This document shows, one piece after another, positions 1 through 10,911 of a DNA stretch of 64,000 nucleotides. Location: contig JAVLRN010000005.1 in the NCBI GenBank assembly GCA_032821775.1, positions 620,001 to 684,000 on the forward strand, written 5' to 3'. How positions within the stretch are numbered: position 1 is the stretch's first letter; every line of letters begins with the position of its first letter. Made by a program: the position numbers and the translations under genes. The notes under the pieces were generated by a model. The model saw only the letters and a list, made by a program, of their open reading frames with translations. It did no database searches and was not told the DNA's origin. The DNA comes from Sanguinoderma infundibulare (taxonomy: Eukaryota > Basidiomycota > Agaricomycetes > Polyporales > Polyporaceae).

Positions 1-2656
1 TCTTCTACTCTTTCTCCACCGACAATGGCTCTGATCCAGGCAACATCCACGAGGCAGATCTCGATGACCTCGACGATCCCCATTTGCGTGCCAGTAATAC
101 GAGCAGGACCACCGTTCGCAGGGAACAAGATATCCCCGGCTACGAGGACGATCCGTATCTTCGTTTAGACGAAGACGATCCAGCTCTCTCGCGCCAGCAG
201 GCCCAGTCCATACCCCTCCTTGGAGTCTCAGAGGCCGACGGAGGTAAAGGATGGCTTGCCCATGCCTCTCCTCTTCGTTCGCCTTCTCCCTCTCCTTCTA
301 ATTCCTCAGCCGACTCTGCGGCACCCCCTCCCGATATCCTTCATCCTCGCCCGCCTTCACCACACCACACCCGACCTCCACAAACCGCATCATATCAACC
401 CGCACCGCCCCCACGGACGGCTGTATCCTTATCCCTAACCGAATCTTTGCTCCCCCGAGATGGTCGCACGAGACCAGTAGATGTCTTCTCTCTCCCCGAT
501 CCACGGTACGTTCCTCGTAATCGCAGGACGTTCAACGATTCCATATGGACCACCGTCTGGTGCACCGGTCTCAGCATATGTCTCCTCTCCTCCATCATCA
601 TCCTCTTCCTTACCAAGGCACCACCGACCTCCTCTCGACGATCGTATACTACCCTCCTCCATACTGTCCCTCTGCTTACAATCCTCACCTTTGTGAGCGC
701 TGTTGTATGCTATATCCATGTACTCCTCCTCCGAGTATTCGTCAAGCCCGTCATGGTCGCCACCTCGGTCTTCATCCCTGCCACCCTGCTCATATCCGCA
801 GTTTGGGCCTTTATCGGCAGTTTCATGTGGGATGCCGACACAGAACCAACATGGGGAGAGACATGGGGGTGAGTAACATTTCGTAAATCAATGTCCGTGC
901 TACTTACTACCATCTTGCATAGCTTGCGACTGTTTTCGCTCCTTCCACTTGCCCTCGCTGCCTACACCGGACGGCGACTACTGAATCTACCTCGCGATAT
1001 CCACACCGCCTCGTCCCTCCTCACCTTAGCCACTCGACTTCTCATGGAGAACCCCTTCCTGCTCGCTCTCTCACCCGCCGTGCTGCTTGCTATGCTCTTG
1101 CTTTCCATCCCATTCATCACCTTAGCCTTCCGTCTCCTCCTCGTTGGCTACTTCACATATCCGAACACCCCCAGGTCTGCATGGCATGTCGCTGAATGGG
1201 CCCATTGGGCGATTGCAGGCACCATCGGCGTATGGTTATGGTCTTGGGGAGTTGCGCGCGGACTGCTTCGCGTGACTTGTGCAGGGGTCATTGGTGCGTG
1301 GTACTTCGCAGAGTGAGTCTTTTCTCGTTCTACCCAATGTTGTATCTGGCGTTGAATGCTTGTTCGGAACCTAGTCCCGCTCTTCCTCCGCCGCCACCGG
1401 CATCGACGCATACAATTCATGCGGCGCTCACGCGATCGTCTCAGCCTTCCCTTGGGACTATCGTCCTTTCCGCACTCATTGTCACTGCGATACGTGGGAT
1501 GGGCCTCCTCATTTTGGCTTTGCGCGCATTGCCAGCATATCTTCCGCCGTACATGCGGATAGTGACTGTCGGCGCGGGGATGGCTGTGGCCTATTTGGAA
1601 TCTGCGACGAACTCCCTGAGCACGTACGCACTCATCTACACTGGTTTGACCGGAGACCCGTTCTTCCCGAGTGCAAGAAGATCCCGTGCGCTTGTGGGCG
1701 CGGTGGAGAACCCGTCTTTGGTGAACTACCGCCGCAAGTTCAAGACTGAACGTGAGTCATTTGCGCGAGTAGAAGCAATTCCAAACGAATGTAACTAACG
1801 TCCTTTGTTTAGCACCGCTCACTCTTCTCACTGTTGCACCCTTGACGCTAACCTTCCCATTCGCCCTGATAACATACCTCTTCGTCGCACATACTCTCAA
1901 CGCACCTGATGCCGCCCTGTCGGCGTCGCTGCTTGCCGGGTTAGTCACCGCGCTTGTTGGCCTATTCTGTATAGGGCTTGTCAAGGATACGTGCGTCAAT
2001 GCGTCTTTCAGTATCGCACTTCAATGACTGATGTTTTAAGCAGCGCGGATACGCTCTACATCTGCTACTGCATTGACAAGGATATTGGAGAGCGCCGTCG
2101 GGACGAAGTGTTCTCGGCTGTGAGTACCTAAGTTCTTGATTATTATGCGCGAGACTGATTGTCTGATCCTTGAAAGTTCGAGTATGAGAACCGCAACAGG
2201 CGATCGCAACCCGCCCAGCAGCGTCGTCCCGCACAGCCCGCGCCGATCCTCCCTACGCACCAGGATCGGCGTCAGCCGCTCCCCACTTCCCCACCCATCG
2301 TCCAGCAGCCTCTGTTCTCTCACGCGCCGCCGCCGCCACCTGTGCAACGCGACTCTACGCCAGATCCGTTCGAGGTCGAGCACTCGCCCTTGGAACACGA
2401 AGAGCACCCCACGGGATACCTCTTGCAGCACGACCCGTACTCTTCCCCGAACTCGTCGCAAGCAGCAGGCACCATGCCCTCCGCGCTGGGCGTCGGGTCG
2501 CAGACATCGCAGTCGCGATTGCCGTTGAGCCAGCGCAGGCCGTCGGATGGTGCGCTCCGAGGGGGGGCGCCGGTCCCGGTGCTGCAGCCGCCATTAGAGA
2601 GCGATGAAGAGGACGGGGAGACCAGCCAGCTGTTCCCGGGGAGCGGCCTGTTCTGA
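1..2656 (+). CDS. PNS1: PNS1 / choline-transporter-like (CTL, DUF580) multipass membrane protein, 5' partial
   Basis: The reading frame is already open at base 1, so the N-terminus lies outside the window. I infer six exons: to 868, 923-1312, 1376-1751, 1813-1990, about 2041/2044-2119 and 2177-2656. The visible protein is about 790 residues. It has an acidic, Pro/Ser-rich cytosolic N-terminal tail, then many hydrophobic segments starting near FNDSIWTTVWCTGLS. A family-like block near the last membrane segment reads TLYICYCIDKD. A Gln/Pro-rich tail follows and ends in LFPGSGLF. The CTL/Pns1 family sits in the plasma membrane; choline transport is known for animal members, and the yeast role is unsettled. 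The acceptor before TLYICYC is a tandem aagcag, so either of two forms differing by one Ser is possible. The family call is good; the substrate is not shown by sequence. Confidence 0.85.
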
Positions 2657-3182
2657 GTGGGGTCGAATCGTTGTCGTGAGAGGGAGGGGAAAGTTCCAGG
2701 AAGCTGGCATACCTAGACATCATCTGTGTCGGAGGCTGCATCTGTGGGTGGATTGTATATCGCGCGCACGACTGCCCTATCCCCTACGCATCAACATCTC
2801 CTTGTTTCTTGCATGGTGGTATTCGCACTTTACCTCGCTATCTAATGATGGTATCTCAACGGAGGACCATGCAGTCATGTCATTCCGAATATCCTTGCAT
2901 CACGCACTTGTTCGGACTCGTGTTGTGATGACGGTTCTGACCTGACATCGACACACCCTATCATCTCATCGCGGTCGTCACGTTTTCATTTTACTTTCAT
3001 GACCATCTTCTGCCATATATCTAGTTTTGCCGTGCCATAGCATACATAGGCTGTGCCGCATTGTACATATATTATACAGATAGGTTGGAGTCTGGACTAC
3101 ATGCGCGTGTTGGTGACGGTCCCGTTCCAGAGTGGAGCAAAGCGAAGGAAAAGCGACTGCTACGGGAACGTGAGCAGCACAA
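2657..3182. other. Intergenic, convergent 3' ends
   Basis: The spacer lies between the PNS1 stop and the stop of the oxidoreductase on the other strand. It is AT-richer than the flanking exons and presumably holds both 3' UTRs and polyadenylation signals. No coding exon is evident. Confidence 0.6.
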
Positions 3183-4647
3183 TCAGAGCTTGGCCAGCAA
3201 GGTCCTTGGCGATTCCGGGGCCAATCGAATGACGATCTTGCCAAAGTGGGACCCGTCTTCGAGAAGCCTGAAGCCCTCGTCGGCCGACTCGAGCCCGTCG
3301 AGGACATGGGAAACGACGGGGACGATGCGGTGCTCGGCAAGGAAGTTGGTGGCGTCGACCAGGTCCTTGTGCGAGCCCATGGTGGACCCGAGCAGCTTCT
3401 GGTTCTTCATCACCTCGCGCATCGTCATCGTCACTTTCGGGTTCGTATGCCTAAACCGCGGCGTTAGTCAGGCCACGAAAGCGGACGAAAATATGAGGAT
3501 GTGGAACTGACATTCCGAAGACGACGACGCGTCCGCCGGGCCTGAGGAGCGGAGAGGTCTTGCCCATAATGTCTCCTCCAGCAGCGTCGATGACCGTATT
3601 GAGCAATCCCCCGCCGCCGTTCTTCTTGAGAAGGACACTGAGCTGACTGGGCCAGTCCTCTGTGAAGTTGCGGCCGCTCAGAAAGAGAATAAATGCGCGT
3701 ACAAGAACGGGCGCGCCACGCACTATTCTTGTAGCTTACGCCGCCTTTGGCACCGAGCTCGACGGCCTTGCGGATCTTGTCCTCGCTGCCGCTTGTGACG
3801 TAGACGTTCGCGCCTACTGCGACGGCGAGCTGGAGCGCGAGGATGGCGACGCCTCCCCCAACGCCGGTTACGAGGACGTTGTCGCCTCGCTTCACCGCGC
3901 CGTTGACCATGGCCGCCCTTCGCACCTGCTCAGCACCACTCGTCGCGCTGGGCAAACGCCTGAGTAGGTGAGCTTACCTCCAGGCGGTGACGCCACCAAC
4001 GGGCCATGCCGCCGCATGTACGTCGTCAAGATGATCTGGGGTTGGGATGACTTGGTCGTGATCGACGACGACATAGTGCGCGAACGTCCCAAAGTCAACC
4101 ATCTTTACCGCACCGACTACGGTGAAACTGGATGGAGACGTTTAGAGGCCCGCGTGCAGGCGAAGACAAGGCCGAACGAGGGACTCACTCCGACTCTGGC
4201 GCATCCGGGTCCTTCTCCCAGCCCCGCATAGGGAGGAGGAACACGCGTTTCTCCAACAGGGCATCGTTCTTGTCGGCGGATGCGACGACGACGCCTGTGC
4301 ACCATTAGGCACGCGATGAAGTAGCAGCACACGAACGCAACGCACCTGCCGCGTCCGCACCGAGGACCCTCCCAAAGCCAATGCCGGGGTACATGTTCTT
4401 ACGAATCCATAGCTGCACAACGGTCAGCAACATGAAACCCACTTCAGCCTTAATTGGAGGTACTCGCGTCTCGATGGTTGAACGCGGCAGCGTGAACCCT
4501 CACGAGGATCTGGCCAGATTTGAGCGGAGCAAGCGGTCGCTCCTCGACCACAGCGTCATGGAGGACGCCCTTGCTCGTCGTCGCCGCCTTGCGGAGGACC
4601 AGAGCCCTAGTCGTCTTGGGCACCTGAGCGGCGGCGGCGGCGGCCAT
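3183..4647 (-). CDS. Medium-chain dehydrogenase/reductase (zinc-less, YogA/quinone-oxidoreductase-like)
   Basis: The gene has six introns on the minus strand. The start is the ATG of MAAAAAAQVPKTTRALVLRK, and the product ends ESPRTLLAKL. Recognisable MDR parts in order are the GroES-like N-terminal fold with AAFNHRDLWIRK, the segment VHAAAWPVGGVTAW before the cofactor domain, the nucleotide-binding GDNVLVTGVGGGVA, then ELGAKGGVSYKN and RPGGRVVVFGM. The Cys/His pattern of zinc alcohol dehydrogenases is missing, so an NAD(P)H-dependent quinone or enone reductase is likely; the substrate is unknown. The first intron (4423-4467) only joins in frame with a GC donor (gac|gcgagt ... gtgcag|cta), giving the expected HRD-LWIRK junction. 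A small intron before AAMVNGAVKR uses acceptor gcgaag. Family call confident, substrate open. Confidence 0.85.
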
Positions 4648-5046
4648 TACGATGGACGGGACTGTTGGGAACTCAGAGTCGTCATTCTGGAGAAGAGTGA
4701 AGATATAAGCAGAGTTGCGTTGGGGAGTCCGGGTAACCGGGTGGTTCCCGCTTCCGTCTTTCCCGGAGACGCTTGCACTCGCCCCAAAAGACAGGGCCCG
4801 TCCTGAGTTCGAACCATCACCATCCCAAAATCTGTCTAGCCCATTCTCCAGGGAAAAATTATAAGGCAGCAGTAGAACATTACAACACTGCATATAGTAA
4901 GTCCAGTCCTTGGAGATACACGCTACGGCAACGTACGACTTCACTAACGGCGTTTCAGGTCAATTTGGTATCTCCAGACAGTGCGTCTCAGATTTAACCC
5001 TCAGTGGTTATGTACCAAGCCCACGGCTGAAAGACAATGCGACAGT
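4648..5046. promoter_or_regulatory. Divergent promoter region, MDR gene and TFIIIC subunit
   Basis: About 400 bases separate the two outward-facing start codons. It must carry both promoters. I see no clear TATA box or named site. Confidence 0.5.
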
Positions 5047-7965
5047 ATGACCAGACAGCTCCGTTCACGGACCTCACGCCCGAACTACGCCGCCCTGTCC
5101 GGGTTTTCAGACCTGGACGAGGACGGCGCTGGCCCATCTGGCACTAGAGAGTACAGCGAAGAAGGCGACAGCGGCAGCGAGTTTGCACCCGATGCAGCCC
5201 CGGAGCAGCAAGCCCAAGACGACGCGGAAGAGATGACGCTAGAAGACGCCGAGGGTGAACTCGACGAGCCGGAGGAAAGCGCGACTGCAGCCAAACCCCG
5301 CCAACGTCCAACGACTTCCACCAGGGAGTCCTCATTCGCTGGTCTCGAGTCCGCGAGCGTCGGTCCGAGACGCAAGAGCGCCATGCCCAAAACGCCCGCA
5401 AAGCGGTCGGTGATGCTGGTCCCCGGGCTCACGCATCCATCAAACAGGCAGCAGCATGCTCTGCCGAGCTACCACCACCGACATAGGTCCGTAGGGATCC
5501 ACCTGAAAGGCGGGAAAACTGAGCGACTCGTCGAGGCCCCTGAACTATTTAAGCCGGGATCCAAAGCGTTGACGAACGCTTGGGCTGTGAACAACGTGAT
5601 CACGGACCGGGTCAACAAGTCGTGGGGTTATAACACCGGTCCGGGCCCGTTGTGGGATCTAGCGGAGGACAGAGGGTGGTTCAAGGAGGCGTATGGCTCT
5701 CCGAACGCGACAGAGAGGGAGCGACGGCCCAGGGTGCACGAAAGTCTCCGTCTAGGAGAGTACGAACTTCTAAGCCATTCGTAAGTTTTAGCGTCCTGTT
5801 TAACGTACCCCGGGGTTTGCATGCTCACGCCTTGTAGTGGTGCTATGCCGTATCTACCCAGTGATATCCAAAAAGCTCCAGATGGGACGCTAATGCTTCC
5901 ACCGCCTGTCCCATGTTCATTTGGACCGTTCGGAAAGCAGCGTCGCCTGGAGGTGAAAATGTTTGATAGCGTCAAAATTTGTGGGTGGTCATCAAACGTC
6001 CAAGCTCTTTAAACACCACGAAGCCGATTCATTTATTTTACAGCACAGTTCTTTTCCGGCAGCAAAGCCCATGTGTTCAACGCGGGGGCCCCTGTATGGG
6101 GGATAGACTGGTGTCCTATCCATCCCGACGACCGGCCGCGTGAGTGAATCCAAGTACGCACTTTGATAGATACTGACATGTGCGCAGATCACCGGTACAG
6201 GCAATATCTCGCGGTGGCGCCCTTCCCTTCCAGTAACCATTCACCGATGATTGGCTCTCGTGTTCGGCGACCATCCCCCGCGTGCATACAGATCTGGAGC
6301 TTAAGCCCATCCGCCACTGGAGCGGACGCAATGGAAGTCGACGAAGAGAGTTTGGACGCAGGGGACACCCGATGCGAAATGGTGCTATGTATTGATAGCG
6401 GTCCAGCTCATGACCTGAAGTGGTGCCCCTTACCTTCCAACGATCCGACAGCAGTACGTTGCTTGACCGACAAAACATTCACACATTGCTAATGTCTGGC
6501 TCATAATCAGAATGCTGTTGAAGGGACCCTCAGAAAACTGGGCGTTATCGGCGGCACGTTTGGGGATGGCTCACTAACCTTCTTTGCAGTGCCAGACCCT
6601 AGGACCGTCGAGGTTCCCCCTGGTCACCCGATGGAGGCCCCACTATACGGTATCCCGAGCCCCCTTAGTCTGTTCAATACATTGTAATGACAACATCGCA
6701 GTGAAGCTATCAAAGCCGCTCCTCCGGATCGAACTAGAAGACACGTGTTGTTGGTCTTTCGATTGGGCAAACAGTGAAGTTGTCGCAATAGGCTGCACCA
6801 ACGGTATGTCGAGCTTTCGTTCCGTTGGGTTCTTGGATTGATCGTACGTACCTCCGTTACCATCTAGGGAACATCGCCGTTTACAACATCGGTACCGCGC
6901 TCTATCAACAATCTTCCATGCCGCTGTTCCCCACCCACTACTTCACCGTTCATCAATCAGCGATCCGGAGCATTGCATGGGTTCGCGCGCCCGTGCACGA
7001 CGCCGACGGTGAAGAGACAGCAGATGACCCCACGGTCGTTGCGAGCGGTGGATACGACGGTGTGGAGACCATCACAGACATCCGGGACATGCGGGGGAAT
7101 GTTATGAATCGCACAAGAGGTAGGCCGGCTTGTCGTTATCTTGACTGTGCTAAAGCTGAGCGTTCAACGTGACGTAGATGTCGTAACTTCCATGTGCTAC
7201 TCGACGTATTCTGGCAGTGCGGTCACGATAGACCACGAGAACATCATTAAGGCATATTCCATTGCTCCAAGCATGCTCGGTCGAGGTCACACCCTCCTGG
7301 AACCCAATGGCCCCATATGGGTGAGGCGTCTCGATATGACCGGTCAATGACCATGGTCGCTTACTGCCTTCACAGAGTTTGTCCGCGTCTGATTACCACC
7401 CGCAGCTCGCTATCGGAGTCACTGACGGGTCGTGCTTGACCACAAACATGATGCGATCTACCAGACGAGGCGGCCTTATTGTCAGTTGAGAAATTTTGTT
7501 GCTGAAGAGATCGAGTGCTGATCTCCGCGCAGCCATTTCTTGAACACAAGATTTACCAGCTGGATTACAGCCGCGCGGTCGGGGAATACCGAATGCTGGA
7601 GCACTTCCTTCCGAAGGTCCATCCCCGTCTACCTTCTCAAAGTTTCGTCGTGGCACCGTGCTGACAGAGACGCGTGTCGACATCCGCAGGAAACGCACAA
7701 TCGCCCCGCGGCGACGCGCCAGAACAAAACGATCCCTGTCGGCACGGGCGCGTGGTCTCCGGAGGTTGGGGTTCACCGAGTGGTGTGGAACGACGGAAAC
7801 GGGCTCGCGCGCACGCCCCTTCTTGCCTCTGCGACCGGTTCTGGGCTGTGCCGGATCGACTGGCTGCTAGGTAAATGGGGGAGGGATCCACTGCCGTATA
7901 ACGGCGTGGAGGGGATGAGGGCGGAGGCAGAGGGGCAGTTCGACGAAGATGACGAATCCGACTGA
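5047..7965 (+). CDS. TFIIIC subunit, WD40 type (Sfc6/Tfc6/GTF3C2-like)
   Basis: The protein starts MTRQLRSRTSRPNYAALSGF and has an acidic, disordered N-terminal third with basic patches. A WD40-like region follows, spread over about ten exons. Diagnostic pieces are FNAGAPVWGIDWCP (the usual first blade of Sfc6/TFIIIC110-like proteins), IQIWSLSPSA, LGVIGGTFGDGSLTFF, CWSFDWANSEVVAIGCTNG, VVASGGYDGVETITDIRD and TGSGLCRIDWLLGKW. It ends FDEDDESD. This family is part of the tau-B lobe of TFIIIC, which binds B boxes of tRNA genes and recruits RNA polymerase III. The start at 5047 was chosen because the basic motif follows directly; an upstream in-frame non-ATG extension looks non-coding. Other nuclear WD40 proteins cannot be fully excluded without a profile search. 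Confidence 0.72.
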
Positions 7966-8811
7966 CAGCGGGCTGCTTTCGATAGCAGTTTTCCAGCACA
8001 GAGTGGTACGATTGTCCCGCTACAAGCCGCCCTCAAGGCGCACAGTGGCAGTGGCCACCTTCCTGATAGAGTGTGCAAAGGGCAATCCTCCTTCCTCTCT
8101 TCGGCTAGCCGAGTAGTCGGTCACGACGTCGAACGTGTCCTGGAACGCTTGAGGACAGTCCTTTACCTGTTTAAACGACTTGCAGGGAAAATTTTGACAT
8201 GATGTCAGGATGACACCCGTTCTCTATGCCTTTATTCCATAGCACGTTGAACGTTGACCGCCTGCGGGAAGATGACACGTGCTGGGACGCTGTAACTTTA
8301 AAGCATGCCCCAGGCGTTCCGCCCGAGGCAACTGACTAACGGTTGACAACGGACGACGTCGATAAGTTGTTTGTGGCCGTTCCAACACCTCGCCCGATTA
8401 CGTCGTTACTTGGGACGCGGCTAATAGTATAAAACAGGTAGTTTCCGTGTTCCCTGAATCTATCTCCCCCGTCTCATTAAAGTAGTCCGAGAGGCTCTTG
8501 CGTCTTGCTGGCACCGCCCCCTGCTTTCCTGTAGCCGACGTGGGAACTTGGCTCTCCTGCTGATCCTGTTAGACTCAAGTTCCGGTGGGAGGACTCCTGC
8601 TGATTCTCCTCAAGTTCCGGTGGGAGGAATTTTCTAAGGCAGCTACTAAGGCGGTTGGTGAGCTAAGTCGCACGCGTCGGCTCTAACTCCCTCTTGAAAC
8701 TGACGATCACCATCTACTTCCCAGTCGTTCGTTTCACAACCTCGCTGGCACTCAAGCTGCATTGGTCAAGCCCAATTTTGATCAATTTAGACCTGTTTTT
8801 CGTGGCGGAAC
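7966..8811. promoter_or_regulatory. Intergenic/promoter region upstream of TYR1
   Basis: This stretch of about 850 bases has no coding exon that I can support. It contains a short imperfect direct repeat (8554-8628) and a CT-rich stretch near 8450-8480, both plausibly part of the TYR1 promoter or 5' UTR. No canonical TATA box is obvious. Confidence 0.5.
8554..8628 (+). repeat. Two tandem copies of a 35-40-bp unit upstream of TYR1
   Basis: Unit 1 (8554-8593) and unit 2 (8594-8628) both begin ctcctgctgat and both end caagttccggtgggagga. They differ by a short insertion in unit 1. The copies abut exactly, about 185 bases before the TYR1 start codon, so they may duplicate a regulatory or UTR element. 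Confidence 0.75.
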
Positions 8812-10520
8812 ATGGTTCGACCGGACGTCACCCCTGACTCACCTATCGAGGAGCAGCCCGCGATCGGGCTCATCGGTATGGGAGCAATGGGCAGCATGTA
8901 TGCTCGATGCCTCTCAGAGGCTGGGTGGAAGAAGTAAGTGGCCATTACGGCATGCGATCGCACGCGATCAGTTCATTAACCGCTCCCCACAGGATATATA
9001 TTTGTGACTTGCCCTCAAAATACGATGAGCTGAAGAAACAGTACGAAGGTAAGTGCATCGTCGCTTGCGACTTGCTTTGCATTGACACAACACATCCCCA
9101 GGTGTTCCGGGCATCCATGTCCTCAAGGACGGACACCTTGTGTCCCGGATTTCGGACTACATCATGTACTCTGTGGAGGCCGCATACATTGACAGGGTCG
9201 TTGCTGAATACGGACCTTGTAAGAGTCGACGGTCCCGGTACAGCCATTCGGTTCGATGATGCTGATTCCCCTTGTAGCGACGAAGATGGGCGCGATCGTC
9301 GCCGGCCAGACGTCCGTAAAGGCTCCGGAGAAAGAGGCGTTTGAAAAGTACCTCCCGCAGGACGTTCACATCCTCTCATGCCACTCCCTGCACGGCCCCA
9401 CGGTATCGCCCGTAGGACAGCCCCTTGTCGGTCCATCCTCAGCTCCTCACGACGTGCAGATATCGGACTCATTCCCGCTTCAGGTCCTAATACAACACCG
9501 CGCCACAGATGAGGCCCTTGAGCTAGTCAAGAACATCCTCGCGCCCTTGCGCTCGCGCTACGTCTACCTCTCCTACGAGGACCACGACATCGTGACGGCC
9601 AACACCCAAGCGGTCACCCACGCAGCCTTCCTCACGTGAGTCGAGCCTCCCCCCCCCGGGACAATCCTCTTCGCCCGGCCTCTCGCGACTGATCTCGCTT
9701 CCTCAGCATGGGCACCGCCTGGCGCTGCTCCGCGTCCTACCCCTGGGAGCACGGCCTGTACGTCGGCGGGATCGAGACGGTGAAGGTGAACATCATGCTC
9801 CGCATCTACTCCAACAAGTGGCACGTCTACGCCGGCCTCGCCATCCTCAACCCCGCCGCGCGCGTCCAGATCGACCAGTTCGCGCGCTCCACGACCGAGA
9901 TCTTCAAGCTCATGCTCGCCGCCGACGCGCCCGCCCTCCGCGCGCGCATCTACGACGCCCGCTCCAGGGTCTTTGGCGACTACCTCCTCGCCCGCGCCGG
10001 CGACCGGGCCGCGGCCAAGAAGTGCCCCCGCACGCCCATCCTCCTCTCCGAGGACGTCCTCGACCGCTTCAGCCTCGGCAAGGACCCGGCCGAGGACGGG
10101 TCCCTGTCGCCGACCTCGCGCGAGGGCGCGCCCCCGAACTCGCACCTCTCCCTCCTCGCGATGGTCGACTGCTGGGCGCACCTCGGCATCAAGCCCTTCG
10201 TGCACCTCGACCTCGCCGCGACGCCGATCTTCCGGCTCTGGATCGGCGTCGCCGAGTATCTCTTCCGCTCCGAAGCGCGTCTGGACGCGGCGATCCGCGC
10301 GGCGCTGTACGAGACGACGCACCGGTCGGACGACCTCGAGTTCGTCGTGGCCGCCCGGGGCTGGAGCCAGTGCATCTCGTTTGGCAATTTCGACCTCTAC
10401 AAGCAGCGGTTCATGGACACCGCGACGTTCTTCGAGTCGCGTTTCGAGGAGGCGACGAAGGTTGGCTCGGCGATGATTCAGGCGCTCATGGACACAGAGG
10501 AGAACGCCAACAACAAATAG
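8812..10520 (+). CDS. TYR1: Prephenate dehydrogenase (NADP+)
   Basis: The enzyme oxidatively decarboxylates prephenate to 4-hydroxyphenylpyruvate in tyrosine biosynthesis. The start MVRPDVTPDSPIEEQPAIGL leads straight into the NADP-binding Rossmann motif GLIGMGAMGSMYARCL (residues about 19-34). Fungal Tyr1 signature blocks follow: TKMGAIVAGQTSVKAPEKEA, HILSCHSLHGPTVSPVGQPL and EDHDIVTANTQAVTHAAFL, then the helical C-terminal dimerisation half. Five introns are inferred, each joining in frame. The last large exon is very GC-rich, so long shadow frames overlap it on both strands. The gene is tail to tail with ILV2, 391 bases apart; both make amino acids, but the arrangement does not imply co-regulation. 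Confidence 0.93.
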
Positions 10521-10911
10521 CGCGAATGCCAGGGATCAGTTACCTTGCGAGTCAGGCGAAGCAAACTACACCGACAATATGGGACATGGCCGCAAAAAAC
10601 CGCGGCCTCGAGATGCCTTTTTTTCCAAATCGTGCAACGAGATCGTGTAATTGTAAATACATGGCGTCCCCAGGGGGACTTTTGCTTCTTTCTCAATCCA
10701 ATGAACAACCGATACATGCAGAGAAGACAACCCCCGGCAGCAGAGCTTATGCGACCTATAAGACGTATGTGGCAATATGTAAGTAAATATAGTCAGCAAA
10801 AACAAGCGTTGGAGTTCCCGAACGGACAAGTGCGTAATATGCGTGTAGTCGTGTGGCGAAGCAAGCCCATTAAACGTATAGATGGACGGCACGGAACGAT
10901 AGGCATGCGAT
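10521..10911. other. Intergenic, convergent 3' ends of TYR1 and ILV2
   Basis: This short spacer is AT-richer than the two genes and should hold both 3' UTRs. I see nothing else in it. Confidence 0.6.

Noticed and set aside
9573..10786. Long frames on both strands over TYR1 exon 6
   Set aside because: They overlap the conserved prephenate dehydrogenase exon and have Arg/Asp/Gly-rich composition typical of off-frame reading.
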